Part shown: positions 14,401 through 23,144 of the stretch, in pieces
How the letters are laid out: each line of letters starts with the position of its first letter
How positions within the stretch are numbered: the stretch's first letter is position 1
Assembly (NCBI RefSeq): GCF_015667935.1
Contig: NZ_JADPET010000012.1
Location: forward strand, 1 to 32,805
Direction of reading: 5' to 3'
Length of the DNA stretch: 32,805 nucleotides
From: Clostridium sp. 1001270J_160509_D11
GTDB taxonomy: Bacteria > Bacillota > Clostridia > Peptostreptococcales > Peptostreptococcaceae
Position numbers and translations under genes: made by a program
Notes under the pieces: generated by a model
Seen by the model: only the letters and a program-made list of their open reading frames with translations
Database searches by the model: none
Told to the model about the DNA's origin: nothing

Positions 14401-15558
14401 ATGTTTATAGATAGTGAAGATATAAAAAGAGTAATTCCTGAAGTAATAAAAATCAGAAGACATATACATATGTATCCAGAAATTAGTGAGCATGAATACG
14501 AAACATCCAAATATATAAAAAAATGTTTAGAAGAAATAGGATTAGAAGCAAACTTTATTGGAGATACAGGAGTAGTATCAATGCTTATGAATAATCCAGA
14601 ATTTCAAACTGTTGGATTGAGAGCAGAAATGGATGCATTGCCAATAGAAGAAGAAACAAATTTAGAATTTAAATCTAAAAATAAAGGAGTTATGCATGCA
14701 TGTAGCCATGATGGAATTGTAGCTACTGCATTAGGTGTGACAAAACTGCTTTATGAGCATAAAGATGAATTAAAATGCAATGTCAAATTTATTTTTGAGC
14801 CAGCAGAAGAAGTTGGAAGAGGGGCTAAAAAACTTATAAAAGAAAAAGTACTAGAAAATCCAACTGTAGATAAGATGGTGATTTTCCATTATGCAAATTC
14901 GGCACCTATAGGAATGGAGATTCAAAAGGGAGTTTCCACCGCAACCCTAGGAAGAGTCAGTATTGAGATAATAGGAAAATCATCACACTGGGGTGAGCCA
15001 GAAAAAGGGATAAATGCAATATCTGTAGCTGCAAAAGTCATAGACGCTATAGACAAAATAAATGAAGATTTAAAAGAAAAAATACAGTTTGTACTTGGAA
15101 TGGGAATTATAAATGGTGGAGTAAAAAATAACATAATGGCTGAAAATGTGAAACTAGAAGGAACTATTAGAACATTTTGCGAAGAAAATCTTGAATATGT
15201 TTTAACATACCTTCAAGACAGAATGAAAGAAATTGAAGAAGAAACAAAAGCAACAATTAAAGCAACATTAACTTCACACCTTCCTGCATTAATCAACAAT
15301 CCTGATTTAGTAAAAATGGGTAGCAAAGTTGGAAAAGAAGTATTTGGAGACAAGTTTGTTTTAGGAGAAAAGCCATTTTTAGCAGGAGATAATGCAGCTT
15401 ATTATTTTAGATTAGTGCCTGGCGTGAGGATGGTATTCTTTGCAGAAAAAGAAAATGAAGAAAATTATCCACTTCATAATGGCAAATTTGATTTTAATGA
15501 AGATATTTTTCCATATGCAGTATGCGCACTTTATAATGTAATTTCAACTATAGAATAA
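14401..15558 (+). CDS. M20D-family amidohydrolase / metallocarboxypeptidase (IAA-amino acid hydrolase-like)
   Basis: 385 residues, standard length for this family of cytosolic, di-metal enzymes that hydrolyse N-acyl or peptide amide bonds. Seen: RRHIHMYPEIS (usual R-x-x-H-x-x-P-E), the first metal/proton-shuttle site AEMDALP, the H-A-C-S-H-D-G motif (His99, Cys101, His103; most relatives have Gly instead of Ser), the EPAEE catalytic/metal pair (Glu136, Glu137), the dimerisation domain around 170-290 and a C-terminal LHNGKFDF site. ATG 14401 is preferred (AGAGG 7 bases upstream); a TTG directly before it is also in frame. Monocistronic between two terminators. Specific substrate unknown. Confidence 0.92.
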   Translation: MFIDSEDIKRVIPEVIKIRRHIHMYPEISEHEYETSKYIKKCLEEIGLEANFIGDTGVVSMLMNNPEFQTVGLRAEMDALPIEEETNLEFKSKNKGVMHACSHDGIVATALGVTKLLYEHKDELKCNVKFIFEPAEEVGRGAKKLIKEKVLENPTVDKMVIFHYANSAPIGMEIQKGVSTATLGRVSIEIIGKSSHWGEPEKGINAISVAAKVIDAIDKINEDLKEKIQFVLGMGIINGGVKNNIMAENVKLEGTIRTFCEENLEYVLTYLQDRMKEIEEETKATIKATLTSHLPALINNPDLVKMGSKVGKEVFGDKFVLGEKPFLAGDNAAYYFRLVPGVRMVFFAEKENEENYPLHNGKFDFNEDIFPYAVCALYNVISTIE

Positions 15559-15579
15559 ATTAAACTTAATTAATAAACT

Positions 15580-15615
15580 ATGCCTTTTTGATTTTTATAT
15601 TAAAAAGGCATTTTT
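15580..15615 (+). terminator. Intrinsic terminator of the M20 amidohydrolase gene
   Basis: 9-bp stem TGCCTTTTT (15581-15589) with AAAAAGGCA (15602-15610), then T5. Confidence 0.8.
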
Positions 15616-15742
15616 ATACGGTTAAAAACAAATTTTTATTGATATAATTCATATTAAAGAGAGAATATGTCTAATATATTGTTAATATAGATTTTTTAGC
15701 ATATTAATATAGTTTAAAACCAAATAATTTAACTGTAACTTT

Positions 15743-15789
15743 CTTGTTTAATAGGAAATTTTATTATATACTTGTTTAAGGAAATTTAT
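15743..15789 (+). repeat. Imperfect direct repeat upstream of the DUF445 gene
   Basis: CTTGTTTAATAGGAAATTT (from 15743) recurs as CTTGTTTAAGGAAATTT (from 15771), period 28 bases, 40-85 bases before the start codon. Possible regulator site or duplication; no function assigned. Confidence 0.4.
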
Positions 15790-15827
15790 GCAATTTAATT
15801 ATAAATAATAGTGAATAGGTGATAAAA

Positions 15828-18800
15828 ATGGCAAATGTACAGGATATTGTTTTTATATTGATGCAGGGCTTTTCTGGGGCTGTTGCAGGATATATAACTA
15901 ATAAATATGCGGTTAACATGATTTTTAAAGAGTATACTCCTTTAAAAATTGGAGGAGCAGTTAAAAAAAATAAAGTGAAATTTATAGAAGAAGTAAGTGA
16001 ATTAGTAGAAAGAGATATCGTAAACTCAGAAACTTTGATTGGGTCTATTGAAAGCAAAGACTTTTCAAATGTTATCGATGCAGCATGTATTGATTTTGTT
16101 ACTAATTCATTAAATGATGTCTTTGATGGTGTAAAGTTAAAAGACATTCCTAAAATAAGTTCTAGTTCACAACAATGTGTAACATTTATTGAACAAAATT
16201 TACAAGAAGAATTACCAAAATTAATAGATAATATGTCTAATAAAATAGACATAAAGAAATTAATTCAAAAAGATCAGTTAGATAATATAAGTGAAAAAAT
16301 AGTAAAATTAATCATAGAAGTACTAGACACAGATGAAAAATTAGAAGAATTTTTATCATGTGTATATGATGAAAATAAAAATGAAGTTTTAGCAGATTTT
16401 TTAAGTGAAGGAGCTAAAATAAAGTTAATTCAAGGAATAACAACAATTATAAATCAGTCTATTGAAAATACAATTGATGATAAAGAAAAATGTTTAGAAT
16501 TAATAGAAAAAATATATGCTCTATTAGACTTAAAATCTGTAATATCTAAATTAGAAGAGAATTTAAATCAAAAAACTTTAGAAGATATAGCTGGAGAAGA
16601 AGGCTTAAACAATATAAGCAATCTACTATTTGAAAATATAAAAGAATTAATAAACGAAGATACAAATAGAGATAAAGTAAAACAAATTGTATCTGAATTA
16701 TTGGCTATAGCTAAAGATATGGATGTAACTTTATTTGAAATACTTCCAGAAGAATTAGCAAATTCAATAGTAAGTTATATTAGATTTATTATTCCAGATA
16801 TCGCTCCACATATATCAAACTGGTTATATGAAAATAAAGAAAAGATAGACTTTATAATAAATACATCAGTTAATGAAACTGTGAATGATGCAGAAGATCC
16901 ATCATTCAGAGGTATAGTAGACAAATTTGGAAGTATGTTATCGACAATCTCTCAAACATTGAAAATTGTTGATAGAGCTGCAAATATGGTTGATAATTAT
17001 GACTTATCACCTGAAGATAGCCAAAAAATATACTTAGCTATATCAAAATTCTTTGATGAAACAAGTATCGGACATATAGTTGAACTATTAGAAGATAAAT
17101 TAAATTTAAGTGATGATGATATTTGTGAAAAGTTATTAAATTTATTTAATGATAAAGGAAATGTCTTAACTAAAAAGATAGTATTTAACTATAAAGATAA
17201 GACAATATCAAATTTTGTAAATCTAGATTTAGACAAAATATTTAAATCAAGCATTACACCTTTAATTTATAACTTTATTAAATCTAAAAAAGATAATATA
17301 GAAAAAATAGTATCAATTTTAGTAGAAGAAAAAACTAATAAGGTACTATCTAATAAAATAGAAAATTTAATTTCAAAAGAAAAAGTTAGAGTACTATCTG
17401 AAAAATTACCTAAATTAATTGCAAAATATCTAGGTAATAACAAAAAAATATGCAAATTATATATAGAAAAAATAGTATCTTCATCTTTAGATAATATAGA
17501 CTTTGAAAATATAATAATAGAAAATAAAGAATCGATAATTTTATTAGCATGTAATAAATTTAATGATTTAGAAAAAACAGTTATAGAACAATTAAAAAAT
17601 AAAGAAGTAAAAGATGTTTTAGGCTTAATTAAAGATAAAGAAGGATTTAGTTTATCATTAAGTCAAAAACTTCATAAAGGTCTTGTTAATAATGTAGAAA
17701 AAGTAATAGATAATAACGTAAAAAGAGTAATCTACAACAACTTAATAAAATTAGATGAAGATGAAATTTGTAATATAGCACAAAGTTTTATGGGTAAACA
17801 GCTTAAACCATTATCTTATTTTGGAGCTTTATTAGGAACTGTAGCAGGGTTAATATTTGCATTTGGAATAAATGGAACAATAAATAATCTAGGTTTCTAT
17901 AACAGATATCAAACTACAATAATGGCGTGTGTTCTTATGGGATTAGTAGGAATACTTACAAATGTAATCGCATTATGGATGATATTCCACCCATATGAAA
18001 AAAATAAATTTGTTGCAAAAATACCTCTATTTAGAGTATTTTCACAAGGGTATATACCTGCGCACAAAGAAGGCTTTGCAAATGGTATGGCATACTTTAT
18101 AGATAATGAACTTTTAAAAGGTAAGAGGGTAGAAAGTTTATTTAATATCAAAAAAGATAAATTTTCACAAAGTATCTTTAACTTTGTATCTAAAAACAAT
18201 TTTAAAATGTTAGTAGATATAGCTAGTGAAAAGAAAAATCAAATAAGCAAATTCTTATATCAATTTATTATAGATAAATGCAAACAAAACAAAACAAAAA
18301 TTGCCCAAGCTTTATCTAATACAGCAGAAAATGTAACTTTAGATGAAGTATTAACTAAGAAAAAGGCTATTAGTGTATCAGAAAACTTCTTATCAAATTT
18401 AGATAAATTAGATGATGCAGTAATAAAATTTGCACAAGAAAAAATTGATAGACAAAAAACAATAAATAACTTATTGCCAGAAGCAGTAGTTCAATCTATA
18501 AATAATGGAGTAAATGAAGCTATAGACAATAGTATAAAAACTTCTGTAGATAAAATACTTAAAGAAGAGTTAGTAAAATCATTAATTTTAAATAATGAAG
18601 GAATTTATAATGATTTTAAATCAAAAACACTTTATGATGTTATTGGAAGTGAAAAATTATCTAAATTAGAATCAATGGTTGATAAAGATTTAAATAATTA
18701 TATAGTTATAAATTTACCAACATTATTAGAAAAATCAATAGATGAATTATTACAAAGTGAACTTCATGAAGAGAAAACAATTGGTGAGCTTTTTGGTGGA

Positions 18801-20054
18801 AGTATAAGAATAACTTTAGATAAAAATTTATACTCAATAACAGCAGCTTTATTAGGAAAAGTAAATAATTATGCCCAAGAAAACAAAGAACAAGTCGTTA
18901 ATATGGTTATTAATATGGTGAGAAAACAACTTAATTTCTTCGTAAAAATGGCTTATGACTTTATGAATGGAGATAGACTTGTAAGTCTTGTTGTTATAAA
19001 CATCATAGAGACAAAATTAGAAGACTTTATAAACGATACTATGTATTCTACAATAAAAACAACTTCTATATGTCTAAAATCAGCTATATACCCAACTACA
19101 ATACAACATGTTGGCTTTGTAGCAGAAGATGTAAATACAAAATTAATAGCAAGTACACTTGCTGAAGACATAAAACAAAATGAAATAATATTTAACAATG
19201 TTGATGACTTAGCTTTAGTTACAATTGATAAAGCGAAAGAAATAAAATTATCAGATATATTTAAAGACACAAATATAGAAAATATAGAAAATCTATACAA
19301 AGTGTTTGAGGGAGAAATTACTCAAACTTTAAGCTTAGTAAATGATAATTATAACAATAACATAGAGAATATAAATAAATTTATAAATGATTATATTAAT
19401 CAAAATATAACAGTAAAAATATTAGATGAAAAACTATCGAATATAATAGATATAGATGAAACTCTAGAATTTACGATTAAATCTATACTAGAAAAATTAA
19501 ATAAAAATATTGAATCTAAAGAATTAATATTAAAATCTATTAAAACAGCTTATGAAAATAACATAGTAGGTATGAAATTAAATAATTTATTAGAACAAAA
19601 TATTTTACTTTCAGAGATAGAATCATATTTAGATAAACTATTTAATGACTTAGATTTCAATGAAAATAATCAATATATAGTAGATAAAATAGTACTTAAC
19701 TGTATAGAAAGTGAATTTAAATTTATTGATAAAGATACAAAAGATTACATTGTAAAATGCATAGTAGATGCATTACTTACTACAGGTATTGGATTTACTG
19801 TTGATGCTATGAAAGCACTTAAACTTAAAGAAATAACTACAGAACAAGTAGAAATTATGGACCCAAGAGAAATTCATATGCTATTTAAAGCATTTGCTGG
19901 TGACTTCTTCATTAAACTATACTTATATGGTTCAATGGGAGCAGTATTTGGTATAAATATGTACTTGTCAATTCTTTTAGGAATAGTGGACTGGTTCTAT
20001 AGCAAAAAAGTAGATGAATTTGAAATTAGTACCGATAATATATTTAAGGAATAA
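15828..20054 (+). CDS. Giant tandem DUF445 membrane protein (1408 residues)
   Basis: Two DUF445 (YheB/UPF0754-like) modules in one chain. Module 1 opens with the membrane segment SGAVAGYITNKYAVNMIF (about 16-33), has some 620 residues of charged alpha-helical sequence, and closes with a membrane segment (about 659-685). Module 2 opens at about 700-720 with LMGLVGILTNVIALWMIF, sharing G-x-x-T-N-x-x-A-x-x-M-I-F with module 1. It runs through another long helical region and closes with a membrane segment at about 1363-1392. Typical DUF445 proteins are about 400 residues, so each module is expanded. Function of the family is unknown; membrane anchoring with long helical bundles suggests a structural or envelope role (inference). 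ATG 15828 is chosen (AGGTGA upstream); a GTG three codons earlier overlaps the SD. Transcription probably ends at the hairpin 20058-20103. Confidence 0.88.
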   Translation: MANVQDIVFILMQGFSGAVAGYITNKYAVNMIFKEYTPLKIGGAVKKNKVKFIEEVSELVERDIVNSETLIGSIESKDFSNVIDAACIDFVTNSLNDVFDGVKLKDIPKISSSSQQCVTFIEQNLQEELPKLIDNMSNKIDIKKLIQKDQLDNISEKIVKLIIEVLDTDEKLEEFLSCVYDENKNEVLADFLSEGAKIKLIQGITTIINQSIENTIDDKEKCLELIEKIYALLDLKSVISKLEENLNQKTLEDIAGEEGLNNISNLLFENIKELINEDTNRDKVKQIVSELLAIAKDMDVTLFEILPEELANSIVSYIRFIIPDIAPHISNWLYENKEKIDFIINTSVNETVNDAEDPSFRGIVDKFGSMLSTISQTLKIVDRAANMVDNYDLSPEDSQKIYLAISKFFDETSIGHIVELLEDKLNLSDDDICEKLLNLFNDKGNVLTKKIVFNYKDKTISNFVNLDLDKIFKSSITPLIYNFIKSKKDNIEKIVSILVEEKTNKVLSNKIENLISKEKVRVLSEKLPKLIAKYLGNNKKICKLYIEKIVSSSLDNIDFENIIIENKESIILLACNKFNDLEKTVIEQLKNKEVKDVLGLIKDKEGFSLSLSQKLHKGLVNNVEKVIDNNVKRVIYNNLIKLDEDEICNIAQSFMGKQLKPLSYFGALLGTVAGLIFAFGINGTINNLGFYNRYQTTIMACVLMGLVGILTNVIALWMIFHPYEKNKFVAKIPLFRVFSQGYIPAHKEGFANGMAYFIDNELLKGKRVESLFNIKKDKFSQSIFNFVSKNNFKMLVDIASEKKNQISKFLYQFIIDKCKQNKTKIAQALSNTAENVTLDEVLTKKKAISVSENFLSNLDKLDDAVIKFAQEKIDRQKTINNLLPEAVVQSINNGVNEAIDNSIKTSVDKILKEELVKSLILNNEGIYNDFKSKTLYDVIGSEKLSKLESMVDKDLNNYIVINLPTLLEKSIDELLQSELHEEKTIGELFGGSIRITLDKNLYSITAALLGKVNNYAQENKEQVVNMVINMVRKQLNFFVKMAYDFMNGDRLVSLVVINIIETKLEDFINDTMYSTIKTTSICLKSAIYPTTIQHVGFVAEDVNTKLIASTLAEDIKQNEIIFNNVDDLALVTIDKAKEIKLSDIFKDTNIENIENLYKVFEGEITQTLSLVNDNYNNNIENINKFINDYINQNITVKILDEKLSNIIDIDETLEFTIKSILEKLNKNIESKELILKSIKTAYENNIVGMKLNNLLEQNILLSEIESYLDKLFNDLDFNENNQYIVDKIVLNCIESEFKFIDKDTKDYIVKCIVDALLTTGIGFTVDAMKALKLKEITTEQVEIMDPREIHMLFKAFAGDFFIKLYLYGSMGAVFGINMYLSILLGIVDWFYSKKVDEFEISTDNIFKE

Positions 20055-20057
20055 AAT

Positions 20058-20103
20058 AAAAAAAACTCCTCACTCTATAAATAAATAGAGGAGGAGTTTT
20101 TTT
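20058..20103 (+). terminator. Terminator hairpin that also sequesters the SD of the next gene
   Basis: The left arm (A tract, CTCCTC 20066-20071, CTCTAT 20073-20078) pairs completely with ATAGAG (20085-20090), GAGGAG (20091-20096) and T7 (20097-20103). This makes a 19-bp stem with one bulged A (20072) and a 6-base loop. The right arm contains AGGAGG (20089-20094), the only SD for ATG 20104, and the T tract ends one base before that ATG. Confidence 0.88.
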
Positions 20104-20877
20104 ATGAAAAAATCAACAGCAATCATAATTTTAATTATAGGAATTTTAATAATATCTATGTGTAATTTTGATGAGGTAAAAGAGGCGTTTGAATTAAATA
20201 TTATAACTACAACTATACAATCAAAATTAATAAATAAAGACAATAAATATATAAAGGCAGACTTGAAAATACCACAGTTAACTATGGGAAATAAGAGTAT
20301 TGAAAATAATCTAAATAAAAAATTTGAAACAGATATAATGAGTTTTTATAATAACTCATACAAAGAAGCACAATCTTTTTTTGATGATTTTCCCGAAGCA
20401 GAAAATAAATTTATTGTAAGCTCTGATTATGAAGTTAAAAAAAGTAATGACGATATATTGAGTATACTTATTAAATATTATAAATATAGCGGTGGAGCAC
20501 ATGGAATTTATGAATATGTACCATACAATATAGATTTAACATCTGGAAATACATTTGTATTAAATGAGATTTTTACTCAAAATTCAAATTATGAGCAAGT
20601 TATAAATGATAAAATAAAATCTCAGATAAAAACTTTAAATAAAGAGCAAGGCCTTCCTGAAGATAGCACACAATTATATGCTTTCAATAAAATAAAAAAT
20701 AATCAAAAATTTTATATAAAGGATGATTCAATTGTTATATTTTTTGATTTATATGAAATAGCTCCTTATGTAGCAGGTGTGCCAGAATTTATTATAAAAA
20801 AAGAGCTTATAAATACCTTGCTAATTCCTAAATACAAAGAAATAATTTTTTATAGTTCTAAAGCTACCACAGTTTAA
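20104..20877 (+). CDS. DUF4163/DUF3298 domain protein, RsiV-ectodomain-like, membrane-anchored
   Basis: 257 residues. One N-terminal TM/signal segment (about 5-20, ending at Cys20 in ISMC; the lipobox is poor) precedes an exported domain. DUF4163 covers about 50-125. DUF3298 carries the diagnostic YYKYSGGAHGIYEY, then DLTSGNTFVLNEIF, and ends FDLYEIAPYVAGVPEF. The same pair forms the extracellular part of the anti-sigma factor RsiV (lysozyme sensor) and of PdaC-like deacetylases. Here neither an anti-sigma domain nor a catalytic domain is attached, so a ligand-binding or wall-associated role is plausible but unproven. Its SD lies wholly inside the hairpin described just upstream. A bidirectional terminator follows. 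Confidence 0.85.
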   Translation: MKKSTAIIILIIGILIISMCNFDEVKEAFELNIITTTIQSKLINKDNKYIKADLKIPQLTMGNKSIENNLNKKFETDIMSFYNNSYKEAQSFFDDFPEAENKFIVSSDYEVKKSNDDILSILIKYYKYSGGAHGIYEYVPYNIDLTSGNTFVLNEIFTQNSNYEQVINDKIKSQIKTLNKEQGLPEDSTQLYAFNKIKNNQKFYIKDDSIVIFFDLYEIAPYVAGVPEFIIKKELINTLLIPKYKEIIFYSSKATTV

Positions 20878-20887
20878 TATTTTATAT

Positions 20888-20930
20888 AAAAAAGTATCTT
20901 AGCTATATATAATGTGCCAAGATACTTTTA
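20888..20930. terminator. Bidirectional terminator between the DUF4163 gene and sleC
   Basis: 11-bp stem AAAAGTATCTT (20890-20900) with AAGATACTTTT (20919-20929), A tract on the left and T tract on the right; it serves both convergent genes. Confidence 0.85.
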
Positions 20931-20933
20931 TTT

Positions 20934-22208
20934 TTAGATTATAGGATGTAATGAAGCAATTTTTGTAACTGCAACATAAACTCTAGAAATTTCATACCAA
21001 GTTTTAAAGTCTACTACACCAGTTTGTGGTAATCCGAATATCTTTTGGAATGTTCTAACTGCTTCAGCAGTAGACGGACCATATATTCCATCTTCAGCGA
21101 CCTTTGGGATAGCTGGGTAAGAGTTAGATATTGCGTTTAATTGATTTTGGATAGTTCTAACAGGAGTTCCTTTAGAACCAATTTCTAATGTTGCTCCAAG
21201 AAAAGAAACTGGAACTCCAGATACAATTTGTGCTTCTGCAAACAATATATTATCTCCATAAAAATATTTAAGAATCTCCTCATAATTATATCCTTGATCA
21301 CCTAAACTCTTACTTCCCCATTGAGTCATTTGGTCAGGACATTGTGTTTTTTGACCATCACAATATTGTGCTAAAAGTGGCTGTCTTGCTGTAGGAGGTC
21401 TTTTTATAAATGTATTAAAAACTGTATCTACTACAACTGATATTTCATCAAAAATATTTCTGTTATGAATATACTTGTGGTCATAATTAGTAGTAGATGT
21501 AATTGTGAAGTCGTATCCTTGGTTTCTATACCACTCTGTAAAAACTCTATTTAAAGTAAATGATATAATTGCTATTACATTTGCATAAATTGTTTGTTCA
21601 GGCCATGTTGGATATATTTCGGAGGAGGCTACATTTTTTATATAAGTCTTAAATGGAACCCAGTAATTTTCAGCGGAAGAGTCAGATGGCAATCCGTCAT
21701 GAACAACTATAAATTCTGGAACAACTGGATTATCTAATACAACAAATCCTGTTGGTGCAGGAATTGGTTTTAAGCTGTCTTCAGGTATTTTTGGTGGATA
21801 ATCTCCCCATAAAGTATGTGGTCCTATATCATAAGTGATTTCATTTTGTCTTCTATAAGATCGTCTACTTCTTTGTTTTGGTGTCATCGGAATAGGTTGT
21901 CTAGCAGTTACTATAGGCAAAAGTTGTGTACCATCTATAATTATTGTTTCATATCCATCTTTTATAGCTTCGACTATATAGTCAGCATAAGGCTTTGTAG
22001 TAGAAGTTGGATCTAATGAATAATCAACATCTGGTGCAGATAAAGGAATATTTACAATTTGACCAGACTCATTAGTTTTTAAGTTTTGATATATAGCAGA
22101 AGATGTTGAACCATCTGCATTTTGTCCATAAATATTTATAGTAACATCTTGTATCGGCGCATTAGTCGTTGAATCTACAACGCTTATTGTTAAGAAACCG
22201 TCTTGCAT
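20934..22208 (-). CDS. sleC: Spore cortex-lytic enzyme SleC (pre-pro form)
   Basis: 424 residues, the length of C. difficile SleC. The N-terminal pre-pro region (MQDGFLTISVVD, an Ig/CNA-like beta domain, to about 120) is removed by a Csp protease during germination in characterised species. The middle part (about 140-335, around PEFIVVHDGLPSD and YANVIAIISFTLNRVFTEWYRNQGYDF) is the SpoIID/LytB-like lytic transglycosylase region that cleaves cortex muramic-delta-lactam peptidoglycan. The C-terminal part (about 345-415: LGATLEIGSKGTPV, DGIYGPSTAEAVRTFQ) is a PG_binding_1 domain. No signal peptide, as expected for a zymogen deposited in the spore from the forespore. SD AGAAGGTGA precedes the start. 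The Csp proteases are not in this window. Confidence 0.94.
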   Translation of the reverse strand: MQDGFLTISVVDSTTNAPIQDVTINIYGQNADGSTSSAIYQNLKTNESGQIVNIPLSAPDVDYSLDPTSTTKPYADYIVEAIKDGYETIIIDGTQLLPIVTARQPIPMTPKQRSRRSYRRQNEITYDIGPHTLWGDYPPKIPEDSLKPIPAPTGFVVLDNPVVPEFIVVHDGLPSDSSAENYWVPFKTYIKNVASSEIYPTWPEQTIYANVIAIISFTLNRVFTEWYRNQGYDFTITSTTNYDHKYIHNRNIFDEISVVVDTVFNTFIKRPPTARQPLLAQYCDGQKTQCPDQMTQWGSKSLGDQGYNYEEILKYFYGDNILFAEAQIVSGVPVSFLGATLEIGSKGTPVRTIQNQLNAISNSYPAIPKVAEDGIYGPSTAEAVRTFQKIFGLPQTGVVDFKTWYEISRVYVAVTKIASLHPII

Positions 22209-22240
22209 TTAATCACCTTCTTTTCTTTTATAACACATAA

Positions 22241-22270
22241 TATAATTTTAGTACCTACCAAGTTACATAC
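22241..22270 (-). promoter_or_regulatory. Candidate sigma-G promoter of sleC
   Basis: On the minus strand GTATG (22266-22270) fits the sigma-G -35 (G-H-A-T-R). AATTATA (22241-22247) matches 6 of 7 positions of the -10 (C-A-T-W-H-T-A), with an 18-base spacer, about 33 bases before the start codon. Forespore expression is expected for sleC. Confidence 0.5.
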
Positions 22271-22277
22271 TAAAATT
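22244..22277. promoter_or_regulatory. Perfect 10-bp inverted repeat across the sleC promoter
   Basis: AATTTTAGTA (22244-22253) and TACTAAAATT (22268-22277) are exact reverse complements 14 bases apart and overlap both predicted promoter elements. Possible operator for a sporulation regulator. Confidence 0.45.
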
Positions 22278-22335
22278 GTATTATTATTAACTATATGCAA
22301 TTTAATAATAACTGTTGAGAAAAAGTAAAAAATTA

Positions 22336-22363
22336 TTGATAATTCTATTATTTATTTTATGAA
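22336..22363 (+). promoter_or_regulatory. Possible promoter for prsW
   Basis: TTGATA (22336-22341), 16-base spacer, TATGAA (22358-22363); about 75 bases before the prsW start. Confidence 0.35.
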
Positions 22364-22439
22364 TAGAGCTAGTCTTTTGTGAAAAGATATTTTATAAGAG
22401 CAATAACAGAATAAAAGAGAGGAGAAAATATATTTTTAT

Positions 22440-23144
22440 ATGTTGGCTTTTTTAATTACATTTCTACCGATAATTAGCTTTATATTATGGGTTTATTATA
22501 AAGATAAATATAACAGGGAAAATATTTCTATACTTTTAAAATATTTTATTCTAGGTATAATTCTTAGCTTTTTTGCAATAATAATCGAAAAATTTTTGAT
22601 AGATAGAAATATATTTGAGGATGATACAAATTTGATATATACTGCATTTGTAATAGCTGGATGTACGGAAGAAATATTAAAAGGTTTAGTACTTTATATT
22701 TTTTCAAAAAAAGAAGATTCATATGATGAAAAATTAGATGGAATAATGTATTCTGTTTTTTTATCACTAGGATTTGCAACTGTCGAAAATTTAATTCATA
22801 TTAATTATGATTCTAAAATGATATTTCAAGTAGCATTTATTAGAGCTATAATATCAATACCAGCTCATATTATGTTTGCAATTACCATGGGATATTATAT
22901 TTCAAAATATAAATTTGAAAAAAATATAGCTAAAAAAAGACAGAACTTAATTCTAGCTTTTTTAATACCTATATTACTTCATGGTACTTTTGATTTTATA
23001 TTGATGATACAGTATAAATGGATTATTATAGTTTTTATAATATATATTATAATTTTAGCAACAATTAATTTAAATAAATTTAATAAATATATGTTATATT
23101 CAAAAAAGAGATTTTTTGATAGACTAAAACATGGAAAGAAATAA
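22440..23144 (+). CDS. prsW: PrsW-family intramembrane metalloprotease
   Basis: 234 residues with seven or eight hydrophobic helices. Conserved membrane-embedded motifs of PrsW are visible: CTEEILKG (Glu77, Glu78, Lys81), GFATVENL (Glu116), SIPAHIMFA and LLHGTFDF (a His in each). In B. subtilis PrsW makes the site-1 cut in the anti-sigma factor RsiW; C. difficile PrsW releases an ECF sigma factor. No ECF sigma/anti-sigma pair is in this window. The closest exported domain is the RsiV-like DUF4163/DUF3298 protein 1.6 kb away on the same strand. AGAGGAG (about 22418-22424) is 15 bases from the ATG, longer than normal, so initiation may be inefficient. It overlaps the next gene by 14 bases if that one starts at 23131. 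Confidence 0.8.
   Translation: MLAFLITFLPIISFILWVYYKDKYNRENISILLKYFILGIILSFFAIIIEKFLIDRNIFEDDTNLIYTAFVIAGCTEEILKGLVLYIFSKKEDSYDEKLDGIMYSVFLSLGFATVENLIHINYDSKMIFQVAFIRAIISIPAHIMFAITMGYYISKYKFEKNIAKKRQNLILAFLIPILLHGTFDFILMIQYKWIIIVFIIYIIILATINLNKFNKYMLYSKKRFFDRLKHGKK

Noticed and set aside
14278-14493. Minus-strand open frame across the start of the M20 gene
   Set aside because: Overlaps a terminator and a well-supported plus-strand gene; composition is Tyr/Phe/Ile noise.
18953-19300. Open frame of 115 codons antisense to the DUF445 gene
   Set aside because: Mirror of a helical coding region; no SD, promoter or recognisable motifs.
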